This document shows, piece after piece, positions 8,870 to 17,899 of a DNA stretch of 64,000 bases. Every line of letters begins with the position of its first letter. The first letter of the stretch is position 1. A program made the translations under genes and the position numbers. The DNA is from Granulicella sp. dw_53 (GTDB taxonomy: Bacteria > Acidobacteriota > Terriglobia > Terriglobales > Acidobacteriaceae), in the NCBI RefSeq assembly GCF_018449545.1, contig NZ_JAAVUR010000003.1, positions 248,001 through 312,000 on the forward strand, in the 5' to 3' direction. The notes under the pieces were generated by a model. That model was not told the DNA's origin. It searched no databases and was given only the letters and a program-made list of their open reading frames with translations.

Positions 8870-9341
8870 TACCTCTCTTCTGTTACAGCAACAAAATCCT
8901 CTTCAAACTTCAGGGTTGGGAATTCTCTACTCAGGGCGGATGAGGGCTGACTCGGAACGATCGACGGGGTCAGCACGTCAAGGATGGAGACTTACCTTGG
9001 TGGCGTTCGCTGCGTAATACCCTCTCGCAGGCAGTAGCTCAGCCAGGCTTCACACGGAGGAGGACAGTCTTCGTCCACGTTCGCAACATCTGCGAAGGAT
9101 CTTTCGATCCATCAACTTACAATAAGGACTCCGCACGGGCGGCGTCTTATGCAAAAAAGCGTTCTTTGCACAATCGGCCTAAGAACAGCGGTCGCAAACC
9201 TATGCGAAGACATGGATGTCTCGGCCATCCCTCCCGATGCCTTTTACTTTCCTGTCAAGCCCCCATAAAGCACTTACGAGGCGCCACCATCTTGCAAACC
9301 ATTCAACAAAAGCCTCTTACAGGCACAAAATATCTCTAAGT
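8870..9341. other. Intergenic region with no recognised gene
   Basis: This 472-nt stretch upstream of the second AraC copy holds no convincing coding frame, RNA gene or strong hairpin. It probably contains that gene's promoter. It ends where repeat copy A begins. Confidence 0.5.
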
Positions 9342-9557
9342 AAAGTGGCACTTTAGTTAGGTTCGACCTTCTAAAATAGAACTAGACAAACAACTAAGTT
9401 AGGCGTGCCAAAGAGCGGAGCCTGAAAGCCGTAACCCGTTTGTTTAGTCTTATTTGGACGCAACCCACTTGGTTGCAATATTTTAGCGGCGGTCCAAAGC
9501 CGCAACCCGCTGTTAAGAAACGGCTTACACGCAGGCAAGGGGGGTGCCCCTCCCCGA
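9342..9557 (-). repeat. Intergenic repeat element, copy A (diverged)
   Basis: Third and most diverged member of a family also found at 25237-25470 and 28763-28990. Read on the minus strand it has a G/C-rich end, TCCAAATAAGAC, GTTACGG, TTCTATTTTA, 13 nt, then AACTAAAGTGCCACTTT. Box order and the 13-nt spacing match the other copies. The long hairpin is largely lost; GCAACC-aagt-GGGTTGC and GCGGC...GCCGC small hairpins take its place. Its G-rich end lies just upstream of the deacetylase start rather than behind a gene stop. Confidence 0.75.
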
Positions 9558-9572
9558 GAAAAGGAGAACGCA

Positions 9573-10304
9573 GTGCAGCCCATCACCACCATCGCCGCGG
9601 CCTCTCTCCTCACCGCCTCTGGAGCCTGCGCCTACGCGGCCTTGTGGCCTCAGTCCCAGCTCTTCGGGAAGGTCCTTGTAGCCCCAAGGCGACCGAGGCA
9701 AGTCGCCCTCACCTACGACGACGGCCCGAACGACATCGCCACCGAGCGCCTCCTCGAAGTCCTCGCCCGCGAGAACGTCCGAGCCACCTTCTTCATGATC
9801 GGCTCCTTCGTCCGCCAGCGCCCTCAGATCGCCCGCGCCGTGGCCGCAGCCGGACACGTCATCGGCAACCACACCATGACCCACCCGTGGCTGCCCTGGC
9901 AATCCGCCGCACGCATCCACCAGGAGCTGGCCGACTGCAACGCCGCCTTGGAAGACACCCTCGGAACCGCCGTCCGCCTCTTCCGCCCGCCCCACGGAGC
10001 TCGCCGCCCCTACGTCCTCCGCGCCGCTCGCGAACTCAATCTGACGACGGTGCAATGGAACATCATCGTCTCCGACTGGAAGCCAACCACGCCAGCAGAG
10101 CTCCTCAACCGCCTGGAACGCGGAATTGGCCGCAATCGCCGCCGCGGAAAGGCCTCGAACATCGTCCTCCACGACGGAGGAGACCAAGGCCTCGGTCAGC
10201 CTCGACTCCCCACCGTCGAGGCGACCGCAAGCCTGCTCCAACTCTGCCGCTCCACCAGCACAGAGTTCGTAACACCACTGGACTGGCTAGCCGCAACCGA
10301 ATAA
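9573..10304 (+). CDS. Polysaccharide deacetylase (NodB homology domain)
   Basis: Metal-dependent de-N-acetylase of carbohydrate esterase family 4, probably acting on peptidoglycan or a polysaccharide outside the cytoplasm. Motifs in order: TYDDGPN (about 47-53, catalytic Asp pair), GNHTMTHP (metal His pair), RPPHGARRP, and VLHDGG (C-terminal catalytic His). The N-terminus is a hydrophobic alanine-rich segment that may be a signal anchor. The GTG at 9573 has AGGAG at 9562-9566. Repeat copy A abuts its 5' end, so that element may carry or disturb its promoter. Confidence 0.92.
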   Translation: MQPITTIAAASLLTASGACAYAALWPQSQLFGKVLVAPRRPRQVALTYDDGPNDIATERLLEVLARENVRATFFMIGSFVRQRPQIARAVAAAGHVIGNHTMTHPWLPWQSAARIHQELADCNAALEDTLGTAVRLFRPPHGARRPYVLRAARELNLTTVQWNIIVSDWKPTTPAELLNRLERGIGRNRRRGKASNIVLHDGGDQGLGQPRLPTVEATASLLQLCRSTSTEFVTPLDWLAATE

Positions 10305-10310
10305 GCGAAC

Positions 10311-12782
10311 CTACCTCGTCCGCTCCTGGTTCGCCTCAGGATCCACATTCGGATCATCGACCGGAGGAACGTCACCCGCGACGACTGCTGGAGCCGCAAC
10401 CTTGCGCTTCCGCTTCACCGGAGGTGCAGAGCTCGGTGGCTGCTTGGACTTACCGTTGCGTCGCGACCCATTCGGAGCCTCGATCACGCTGCGCATCCAG
10501 TAGTCGCCCTGCGCGTCCACCTCGATCCCGTGAACCTCGCGCTCGAATCCTGGAAACCGCTTGCCGAACTCCTCGAACGCCAGGATCAGCCGCATCACTG
10601 GGCTATCGATAGCACCCAGCCGCTCGCCCGGCATGCTCAGCGGAATCCCCGGAGGATACGGCACCAGCATCACGCCAGTGATGCGATTCGCCATCTCGGA
10701 GAATTTAACCTTCTCCGTTCCGTTCCGCAGCAGCTTCTGATAAGTCTCCGCTGGAGTCAGAACCTGCTCTGGATCGACCTCGCAAGCCTCTTCCACAAGG
10801 CTTACAAGGTTCAGCTCGATCATCGCAGCATGCATCTCGTCGCTAAGCTCGCGCAACGTCACATTGCGATAGCGAGCTGGATACTTCGCCACCAGATCCG
10901 GCAAAGCCTCATGCAACGTCGCCTCGGTGTCGTACAGTCGCTTGAACTCGAACAGATTCTCCAGCAGCGATCCCCATTTGCCCTTGGAGGTTCCGACCGA
11001 GAACAACACCAGAACCGTGTAATCGCCCGTTCGAGCGATCTCCACGCGCCGCGCATCCAGGAACTCGGTCAGAATCGCCCCAGGAATTCCCGAAGGCCCA
11101 ACCACGCCCTGAGCGTTCACTCCCGGAGTCAGAATCGTAACCTTGGTCGGATCCAGCATGCAGTAATCATCCGCGATGTCCTCATCGTGGAAGCCATGCC
11201 AATCTTCGCCCTGCTTCAGCGTCCAGCAACTCGAGTTCTCCGCCAGCAGATCGTCCGGAGCCTCCTCGAAGAGATACGTCTTCCCGTCCACCGGATCAGT
11301 CACCTGATCTGGCTGAAACAGCCGGAAGAACCATCCGTCGCCGCCGACCTCAGCCGCACGCAGCCGATGCGCAACCGAAGACATCGCCTTACGGAAGCTG
11401 ATCGCATCCTGAATCGTCTCGTCCATCAACGTCGGACCAGCTGGTTCGTCCATCATCGCAGCAGCAACGTCCAGCGAAGCAATCAGCGGATAGAAAGGCG
11501 AAGTCGTCCCATGCATCATGAACGACTCATTGAACTGGTCGAAGTCCAGCGGAGCACGCGGACTCAGCTTGATATGCACCATCGAAGCCATCGAGAACGC
11601 AGCCAGCATCTTGTGCGTCGACTGTACCGCGAACAACTGCGGACGATCCGGCATCTCGTCCGGCACATCCATCGCGAACCGCCCGCGATAGATATGGTGG
11701 AACTTGGCATACGCATACCAGGCCTCGTCGAAGTGGATACGCGGAACAGACTTCGCCAGCTCCGTCACCACCTTGTTCACGTCGTAACAGAGCCCATCGT
11801 AAGTGGAGTTCGTCACCGCAGCATACGTAGGAATCTGCGACAACGCCTTCGCCGAGAAAGGACTGTTCTTGATCAGCTCCTGGATCGACTCCGGACTGAA
11901 CCGCTTCAGCGGCACCAGCCCGATCATCCCGTATCCATTGCGCGTCGGCGTCAGATACACCGGTCTCGCGCCAGTCACGGTGAGCGAGTGACAGATCGAC
12001 TTATGGCAGTTCGCATCCGCCAGAACAATGTCGTCCTGTCCGATCACGCCATGCCCAACGATCTGGTTCGACGTCGACGATCCGCCCAGCACGTAGAAGG
12101 TCCAATCGGCTCCGAAGATACGAGCCGCATTCCGCTCCGACTCTCCCGGAGGCCCAACGTGATCCAGCCACGAGCCCAGTGGCGAGGTCGAGATACCCAA
12201 GTCCGAGCGCATGATGTTCTCACCGAAGAACCGGTGAAACTCCATCCCGATCGGATGCTTCAGAAACGCAACTCCGCCCATGTGTCCCGGAGCGTCCCAC
12301 GAGTAAGCACCTTGGTCGTTGTACCGCTTCAGCTCCTTGAAGTAAGGAGGAAGCAACTGCTCGTTATACCGCTCCACGGCAAAGTCCACGCGGCTTGCGA
12401 TAAACGCCGGAGTATCGCCGAACAGGTGGATGTACTCATGCACCTGCTTCACCACCTCCAGCGGAAGCTCGCTAACCAGCGTCCTATCCGCGATCAGGAA
12501 GATCGGAACCTTCTTGTTCCGCCGGCGCACCGCGCGGATGATCTTCAGCGCCGCTCTCTCGTCGAACTGGTTCGCCCCTTCGAGGTCCCAGTCCAGCAGA
12601 ATCGCGCTATGCGACGGGTCCGACGTCACCAGCGAAAGCCCGTCCTCCGGAGTCGAGGTACGCACCACCTCATACCCTTCTTTGCCAATTGCATCTACCA
12701 ATCGCTCCATGGCCCGGTCCGATACGGAATCCGTCCCACCCACCTCACTTGCAATCAATAAAACCCAGTGCCCTTCGTTCAT
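10311..12782 (-). CDS. Orn/Lys/Arg decarboxylase (basic amino acid decarboxylase)
   Basis: PLP-dependent fold-type I decarboxylase, like AdiA, LdcI and SpeF, that removes CO2 from arginine, lysine or ornithine, consuming a proton. The N-terminal wing is response-regulator-like (WVLLIASEVGG ... SAILLDWDLEG). The catalytic core has the PLP lysine in QSTHKMLAAFSMASMVH, HFDEAWYAY and SWLDHVGPPGESE. The ATG at 12782 has an AGAGGTG site; an earlier in-frame ATG at 12818 adds 12 residues. An unusual tail of about 50 residues follows the core: Lys/Arg-rich (VKRKRKV), then Pro/Asp-rich. Arginine decarboxylase is my first guess, but the substrate cannot be set from the sequence. No antiporter is adjacent. 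Confidence 0.92.
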   Translation of the reverse strand: MNEGHWVLLIASEVGGTDSVSDRAMERLVDAIGKEGYEVVRTSTPEDGLSLVTSDPSHSAILLDWDLEGANQFDERAALKIIRAVRRRNKKVPIFLIADRTLVSELPLEVVKQVHEYIHLFGDTPAFIASRVDFAVERYNEQLLPPYFKELKRYNDQGAYSWDAPGHMGGVAFLKHPIGMEFHRFFGENIMRSDLGISTSPLGSWLDHVGPPGESERNAARIFGADWTFYVLGGSSTSNQIVGHGVIGQDDIVLADANCHKSICHSLTVTGARPVYLTPTRNGYGMIGLVPLKRFSPESIQELIKNSPFSAKALSQIPTYAAVTNSTYDGLCYDVNKVVTELAKSVPRIHFDEAWYAYAKFHHIYRGRFAMDVPDEMPDRPQLFAVQSTHKMLAAFSMASMVHIKLSPRAPLDFDQFNESFMMHGTTSPFYPLIASLDVAAAMMDEPAGPTLMDETIQDAISFRKAMSSVAHRLRAAEVGGDGWFFRLFQPDQVTDPVDGKTYLFEEAPDDLLAENSSCWTLKQGEDWHGFHDEDIADDYCMLDPTKVTILTPGVNAQGVVGPSGIPGAILTEFLDARRVEIARTGDYTVLVLFSVGTSKGKWGSLLENLFEFKRLYDTEATLHEALPDLVAKYPARYRNVTLRELSDEMHAAMIELNLVSLVEEACEVDPEQVLTPAETYQKLLRNGTEKVKFSEMANRITGVMLVPYPPGIPLSMPGERLGAIDSPVMRLILAFEEFGKRFPGFEREVHGIEVDAQGDYWMRSVIEAPNGSRRNGKSKQPPSSAPPVKRKRKVAAPAVVAGDVPPVDDPNVDPEANQERTR

Positions 12783-12963
12783 TACACCTCTCACTTCTTT
12801 GCTAATCTTACAGTGCAAAAACCCTCAAATATGTCGTCTGCGTCAATAGCGCAAATATCTGCACAACCGCGTCAGTCGAAGGCAGGTCCGACCTTTCCCC
12901 CAGCGGGCTGCAACTTACCTCTTGACCTTGGGTCAGACTGACGTAGCATGGGATGGAACCCCT

Positions 12964-14277
12964 ATGAATCCAGCTCCAGCGCCCGAAGAAGAGCCGCTGA
13001 TCCTCGATGCCGCTGCGTCGACGCCCGCCCCACCCGAGCCTCTTGGCATGGGCGAGGTCCTGCGCATCCCCCTTCTGCGCCGCCTCTGGTACGCGCAGAT
13101 CGTCTCCGTCTTCGGAGACTTCCTGGCCCTCTTCGCCGTCATCGGCATCCTTACCTTCAAACTTCACGCCACCGCCCAGCAGATCACTGGCGTCCAGATC
13201 GCCTACATGCTCCCCATCGCCGGCCTCGGCGTCATGGCTGGAGTCTTCGTAGACCGCTGGCCAGTCAAGACCACCATGGTCTCCAGCGACTCCATCCGCG
13301 CCGGCCTCGTTCTGTTGCTCCTCTTCGCCACGCAGATCTGGCACTACTACGCCATCCTCGCTGCGATCTCCATCGTCTCCAGCTTCTTCAACCCCGCCCA
13401 GGGAGTCGCCATTCGCTCCGCCGTGCCCCTCCACGGCCTGCGCTCCGCCAACGCCCTCATGACGCAGGTCCTCTTCGGAATGCGCATCGTCGGCCCGGCG
13501 GTCGCAGCCCTGATGGTCTCCACCTTCGGAGCCAATAGCTGTTACCTCCTCGACTCCGTCAGCTTCCTGGGCTCCGCGCTGCTCATCATCTCTATCCCCT
13601 TCATCAAGAAGGCCGCATCCCCCAAAAGCCCGCCTAAGCCCGCAGAACCCGGCGGCTCAGCCCTGGGCAAGATCTGGCTGGACATGAAGCAGGGCATCGA
13701 CTTCATCATCCACCACGCCGCTCTTCTCTTCGTGATCCTGGCCATGGCCGCCGGAATGTTCGTCATCGGCTGCTTCGGCCCGCTCATCGCCGTCTACGTG
13801 CGCGACTCCCTCCACGCCTCCAACAGCGTCTTCGGCCTGGCCTCCGCCATGATCGGCCTCGGCATGCTGATCGGCATCAACGGCCTCAACATCCTGGGAA
13901 AGAGGCTCAGCAACACCCTGCTCGTCTACTCTGGCCTCTGCGGCATCGCCATCGGACTCATCATCCTCACCCTGCTGCCCCACGTCTGGTCGACCATGCT
14001 CGGCAACCTCATCGTCGGGTTCTCCGTCGCCGCAATCATCGTCCCCGCCCAAACCCTCTTCCAGCAGGCCACCCCGCCCGAGCTCATCGGCCGCGTCGGC
14101 TCCACCTTCATGTCCATCGTCTTCGCCGCACAGATCTCCGGCCTGGTCCTCTCCGGAATCCTCACCCAGCACATCGGCGTCCGCCAGGTCTTCGCCCTCT
14201 GCGCCGTCCTGCTCCTCATCCTCATGGCCGCGGGCAAGCTCTGGATGGAGCCCAAAGCCGAAACTGCGCCCGCCTAA
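12964..14277 (+). CDS. MFS transporter (MFS_3/EntS-like)
   Basis: Inner-membrane permease with about 12 hydrophobic helices over 437 residues, probably a drug or siderophore exporter. The cytoplasmic signature between helices 2 and 3 is GVFVDRWPVKTTM. A central loop rich in Pro and Lys (KKAASPKSPPKPAEP) separates the two six-helix halves. ELIGRVGST in the second half is typical of the EntS-like branch. The ATG at 12964 is preferred; a TTG at 12922 would add 14 residues. It is divergent from the decarboxylase across about 180 nt, and convergent with the next SDR. Confidence 0.88.
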   Translation: MNPAPAPEEEPLILDAAASTPAPPEPLGMGEVLRIPLLRRLWYAQIVSVFGDFLALFAVIGILTFKLHATAQQITGVQIAYMLPIAGLGVMAGVFVDRWPVKTTMVSSDSIRAGLVLLLLFATQIWHYYAILAAISIVSSFFNPAQGVAIRSAVPLHGLRSANALMTQVLFGMRIVGPAVAALMVSTFGANSCYLLDSVSFLGSALLIISIPFIKKAASPKSPPKPAEPGGSALGKIWLDMKQGIDFIIHHAALLFVILAMAAGMFVIGCFGPLIAVYVRDSLHASNSVFGLASAMIGLGMLIGINGLNILGKRLSNTLLVYSGLCGIAIGLIILTLLPHVWSTMLGNLIVGFSVAAIIVPAQTLFQQATPPELIGRVGSTFMSIVFAAQISGLVLSGILTQHIGVRQVFALCAVLLLILMAAGKLWMEPKAETAPA

Positions 14278-14296
14278 GCCCAACCAAGCCGAACAC

Positions 14297-15037
14297 TCAC
14301 CACCGCAACCGCACATCGTCTTCAAACACCAGCCCCGTCGGTCCATCACAATCCAACTGCGCCAATTGGATCGCCACCGCCGCACCCTCCTCCGGCGTGC
14401 GTGTTCCGCGAAACCCGTTGAAGTCTGTGGCAACATGCCCCGGAGCCGCACCGTTCACCTTGATAGACGTCTCCGCCAGGCTGCGGGCGTAGTGAGCCGT
14501 AAGCGCATTGAGAGCCGTCTTCGAGGTCGAGTAGGCCATGTAAGGCCGTCCCACCCAAGCCCCTTCTTCTCCAATCGATCCCCGCTTGCTGGTCACATTC
14601 ACGATGCGGCCCGCATCCGACCGCAGCAACAGCGGCATAAACGTATTCGTTACCGTAACCACAGCAAAGACATTCGTCTCATACACCGCCCGTATGTTCT
14701 CCGCACTCTCCTCCACGGGAGTGCGAAAGCGCGACCCAGGAGCCGAACTGATGCCCGCATTGTTCACCAGCACATCCAGCCTGCCTGCGGCGGATTCAAT
14801 CGCCTCCGCCGCCGCACGGACTGACGCAGCATCCGTCACATCCAGGGCCACAAAGCGGACGTCTCCATCAGCCCGCAGCTCCGCCTCCGCCGCTCTTCCC
14901 CGCACCGCATCGCGTGCGCCGAGATAGACGATCAATCCATCTCGCGCCAGGCCGCGAACAATCTCTTTACCGATACCTTTGTTTGCTCCCGTTACAAGTG
15001 CGATCCTCTTACCGGCTATGGTTGTCATGTCAACCAC
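14297..15037 (-). CDS. Short-chain dehydrogenase/reductase (MarR-linked)
   Basis: Classical SDR of 246 aa, an NADPH- or NADH-dependent carbonyl reductase resembling plant-type carbonyl reductases. Cofactor motif TGANKGIG near residue 18, NNAG, the Ser of NVTSKRGS, and catalytic YSTSK are all present. The C-terminus EDDVRLRW is family-like. GTG at 15037 has GAGGG in good spacing; ATG at 15028 is the alternative. It is divergent from a MarR regulator, and two copies of a palindromic operator cover the start region, so the MarR protein probably represses it. Confidence 0.9.
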   Translation of the reverse strand: MVDMTTIAGKRIALVTGANKGIGKEIVRGLARDGLIVYLGARDAVRGRAAEAELRADGDVRFVALDVTDAASVRAAAEAIESAAGRLDVLVNNAGISSAPGSRFRTPVEESAENIRAVYETNVFAVVTVTNTFMPLLLRSDAGRIVNVTSKRGSIGEEGAWVGRPYMAYSTSKTALNALTAHYARSLAETSIKVNGAAPGHVATDFNGFRGTRTPEEGAAVAIQLAQLDCDGPTGLVFEDDVRLRW

Positions 15038-15066
15038 AATACCCTCGCCAGGTTGTCATGTCAACC
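15020..15066. promoter_or_regulatory. Two identical MarR-type operators
   Basis: GGTTGTCATGTCAACC occurs at 15020-15035 and again, unchanged, at 15051-15066. Each is a near-palindrome (GGTTG/CAACC arms around CATG). Start-to-start distance is 31 bp, about three helical turns, so both sites face the same side. They sit between the divergent SDR and MarR genes, the first covering the SDR start codons. Confidence 0.75.
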
Positions 15067-15091
15067 TATTCCTGATAGCCTTCTTCTAACG

Positions 15092-15532
15092 ATGTCGACC
15101 AAGCTCCTCTCCCCTCACGAACTCCGCGTCTGGCACGCCTTCAAACTGATGGGCGAAGACGTCATGGTCCGCGTCGGGCGCGATATCTCAGACGCAACCG
15201 GCCTCTCCGGGCCCGACTTCGGGGTCTTGTCCCGGCTCGCCGATCTCGGCAAAGGCGAGATGCGTCAACAGCGGCTCGCCGAGATGATGGGCTGGGACAA
15301 GAGCCGGCTCTCCCACCAGCTCACACGCATGCAGGAGAGAGAGCTCATCGAGCGTCGCGAAGCCGACAAGCGCGTCGTCCTCGTCGTCCTGACCAAACAC
15401 GGCCAGAAGAAACTCGATGCTGCACGACCAGTTCACGCTGAGTCCGTCAGGCGCAATCTACTCTCCCGCCTCAACGCCGAACAGATCGAAACCATCGTGC
15501 GCGTCAGTAACATCCTCGGCGAAGACGAGTAG
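15092..15532 (+). CDS. MarR-family transcriptional regulator
   Basis: Winged-helix dimeric repressor, 146 aa. The DNA-binding segment is MRQQRLAEMMGWDKSRLSHQLTRMQERELIERRE, followed by the wing ADKRVVLVVLTKHG. The N-terminal dimer helix and the C-terminal helix are present. The ATG at 15092 (MSTKLLSPHELRVW) is preferred over an upstream GTG that overlaps an operator. It probably autoregulates and controls the divergent SDR through the paired palindromes. No Cys-based redox switch is evident. Confidence 0.92.
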   Translation: MSTKLLSPHELRVWHAFKLMGEDVMVRVGRDISDATGLSGPDFGVLSRLADLGKGEMRQQRLAEMMGWDKSRLSHQLTRMQERELIERREADKRVVLVVLTKHGQKKLDAARPVHAESVRRNLLSRLNAEQIETIVRVSNILGEDE

Positions 15533-15559
15533 CCATCGTTCAGGTACAGCTCGGAGGAG

Positions 15560-16588
15560 CTACGCCTTCAACAGTCCCAGCCGCAGAAGACTTTCCGCAG
15601 TGGCGACGATGGCCTCTTCATTCGATCGCGGCTTCCATCCCAGCAGTCGCGTGGCCTTTTCACTCGTGGCATTCATCATGATGCCAAGGATAGGCACGAG
15701 GGTCTTCATCGCCGGGTCGCGCAATGCGGCCATGCGTATCAGCCAGTTGGGAAACTCTTTGGTGGGTACTCTTTTGGCCACCGCTCCCATCCGGCGCTTC
15801 AATACCTTCGCGACATCGATCATCCACATGCTCTCTCCCGAGATCGCGAGAAAGCGCTCCCCCTTCGCCGCTGGATTCGTCATGGCGCGCAGGTGCAGGT
15901 CGGCGACGTCGCGCACATCGACGAAGCCGGAGTTAATCTTGGGGCATCCGGGCAGGCCGTCCATCAGACGCTGAATCAACCGTACGGAGTGCGAATAGTC
16001 CGCTCCCAGCACCGGACCAAAGACGGCCACAGGATTGACCGCAGAGAGCTCGAGACCCTGCCCTTCCTTGGCGATGAACTCCCAGGCTGCACGCTCCGAC
16101 AGCGTCTTCGATCGCTGGTAGTAGGCCACCTCACCGCTCAAGTCAGTCCAGTCCGTCTCGTTGAACGGCCTGGTCTGCGGCTTGTGCCCCATACCGACCG
16201 CTCCGAAGGCGGAGGTCAGCACGACGCGCTTGACGCCTGCATCGCGGGAGGCGCGCAGCACACGCAACACACCATCGACAGCGGGTCGAACCCACTCCTC
16301 CTCACGGGTCTGGTCGCCCGAGGGAGTAGGCGAAGCTCCGTGCAGCACATAGCTGCATCCCGCGACAGCATCCGGCCAGCCGGCATCCGCGGACAAATCA
16401 GCGGCCACAAAAGACAGATCGTGCCCTGGCCGCACACCACCCTCCTTGAGCATCGCTCGAACTTCAGGCTCTCGCGTAAGCGATCGGACGGTCGTTCGTA
16501 CACGATAGCCGGCGTTCAAAAGTTGGAGGATGCAGTGTGTCGCAATAAAACCTGATCCACCCGTAACAAGTACCAGTTCGTCCTTCAT
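15560..16588 (-). CDS. NAD-dependent epimerase/dehydratase-family reductase
   Basis: Extended-SDR protein of about 342 aa, closest in character to dihydroflavonol-4-reductase and aldehyde reductases that use NADPH. It has GGSGFIATH at the N-terminal Rossmann loop, the TSAFGAVG strand, catalytic YYQRSKTLSE (Tyr and Lys) and NPVAVFGPV. The ATG at 16588 follows GGAGA with short spacing. It is divergent from an AraC regulator, with a perfect inverted repeat between them. Confidence 0.9.
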   Translation of the reverse strand: MKDELVLVTGGSGFIATHCILQLLNAGYRVRTTVRSLTREPEVRAMLKEGGVRPGHDLSFVAADLSADAGWPDAVAGCSYVLHGASPTPSGDQTREEEWVRPAVDGVLRVLRASRDAGVKRVVLTSAFGAVGMGHKPQTRPFNETDWTDLSGEVAYYQRSKTLSERAAWEFIAKEGQGLELSAVNPVAVFGPVLGADYSHSVRLIQRLMDGLPGCPKINSGFVDVRDVADLHLRAMTNPAAKGERFLAISGESMWMIDVAKVLKRRMGAVAKRVPTKEFPNWLIRMAALRDPAMKTLVPILGIMMNATSEKATRLLGWKPRSNEEAIVATAESLLRLGLLKA

Positions 16589-16719
16589 ATCTTCTCCTGA
16601 TCTCCCGCTGACCAAGCCGGGAGTAGATAGCGAATCCAATCGGCAGGGCGTTCTTCCAGCGTGTTTCCGATCCGGAAAAGCCCCGTACCTCACTCACCAT
16701 AGGCCTCGAATGCTGAACT

Positions 16720-16743
16720 TTGAATGCTTGCAAGTACATTCAA
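16720..16743. promoter_or_regulatory. Inverted repeat between reductase and AraC genes
   Basis: TTGAATG (16720-16726) and CATTCAA (16737-16743) are perfect inverted arms around a 10-nt spacer that itself holds the palindrome CTTGCAAG. It lies about 20 nt upstream of the AraC start codon and is a candidate operator for the divergent pair. Confidence 0.5.
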
Positions 16744-16762
16744 CTTGCGCGATAGTACAAAC

Positions 16763-17701
16763 ATGGCCAACGATCCGTTCGCCGATATCCTGAAGCTCAC
16801 GAAGACCGAATCTCTAGTCACCGGAGGTTTCACAGCCGGAGGCCCTTGGGCGGTTCGCTTCCCAGCGCCGGACAAGATCAAGTTCTTTGCAGTCGTGAAG
16901 GGCCACTGCTGGGTCGCCATCGACGGCGAAGAGAAGCCGATCCACGCCGAAACAGGAGACGTGGGTCTCCTCGCGGCCAAGCGGTCCTTCGTACTCGCCA
17001 GCGACCTATCGGTCACTCCGGTAGAAGCAATGAGCTTGCCGTTCACCGGCAACGGCAGCAAGTTTGCAAAAATTGGCGAAGGCGAGGACTTCACGCAAAT
17101 CGGCGGTCACATTCTGCTCGACCCCGTAAGCGGACGGTTGCTGGCGGACGCTCTGCCGCCATGGATTCACGTCCAGGCGTCATCGCCGCAGGCAGCAAGC
17201 TTCCGATGGCTCCTCGACGAACTCGTCAACGAGCAGACCTCCGACCTGCCGGGAGCGAGCCTCGCATCGGCGCAACTCGCCCAGCTCCTCTTCATCCAAA
17301 TCTTGCGTGCGCACCTGAAGACATCGGGTCCATTGTCTCCAGGTTGGCTGCGCGCGCTCGGCGATCCGCACCTCGCCCCTGCCCTCCGCCTGATGCACGG
17401 CGATCCTGGCCGCTCCTGGCACCTGGAAGATCTCGCCAAGGCAGCCGCGATGTCGCGCACCGCCTTCGCCGTACGCTTCAAGCTGGTAACTGGCGTCCCG
17501 CCCCTGACGTATCTGCTCAACTGGAGAATGCGCCTCGCCGAACGCGCCTTGCACGAAGGAAAGACTTCGATCTCCTCCCTCGCACAAACCCTCGGCTATA
17601 CCTCCGAGAGCGCCTTCAGCAACGCATTCAAACGCGTCAAAGGTTCCGCCCCAAGACGGTACAGAGACGCCAAACAACCGGCCACAAATTCTCTCCAGTA
17701 G
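16763..17701 (+). CDS. AraC-family regulator with cupin domain
   Basis: Regulator of 312 aa. The N-terminal half is a cupin-type sensor (FPAPDKIKFFAVVKGHCWVAIDGEEKPIHAETGDVGLL split over residues 35-75). The C-terminal 100 residues have two HTH motifs: WHLEDLAKAAAMSRTAFAVRF and ISSLAQTLGYTSESAFSNAF. The ATG at 16763 is chosen; an ATG-less extension upstream overlaps the inverted repeat. It likely activates the divergent NAD-dependent reductase. Similar cupin_6/AraC proteins commonly sit beside oxidoreductases. Confidence 0.92.
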   Translation: MANDPFADILKLTKTESLVTGGFTAGGPWAVRFPAPDKIKFFAVVKGHCWVAIDGEEKPIHAETGDVGLLAAKRSFVLASDLSVTPVEAMSLPFTGNGSKFAKIGEGEDFTQIGGHILLDPVSGRLLADALPPWIHVQASSPQAASFRWLLDELVNEQTSDLPGASLASAQLAQLLFIQILRAHLKTSGPLSPGWLRALGDPHLAPALRLMHGDPGRSWHLEDLAKAAAMSRTAFAVRFKLVTGVPPLTYLLNWRMRLAERALHEGKTSISSLAQTLGYTSESAFSNAFKRVKGSAPRRYRDAKQPATNSLQ

Positions 17702-17899
17702 CACCAGACAACTGGTAGCAGGATCCGCTCGCCTCACAAATATTCGGCGCGAGAATCATAGCGACATGTCAGCAGGATTGAAGCGTAACTGCACATCCGC
17801 GTACAGTATGGCCTTAGTTCAGAAATCCCAAAAACTAAGTGCATCTATTTGCCTACTTATTAAGTCGGAGAAGCCCATTTTTCGTTGACTCTACGACAA

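Noticed and set aside
10530..12761. Very long open frame on the plus strand opposite the decarboxylase
   Set aside because: It is a composition artefact of a GC-rich gene: Arg/His/Gln-rich translation without domains, fully antisense to a protein with clear catalytic motifs.
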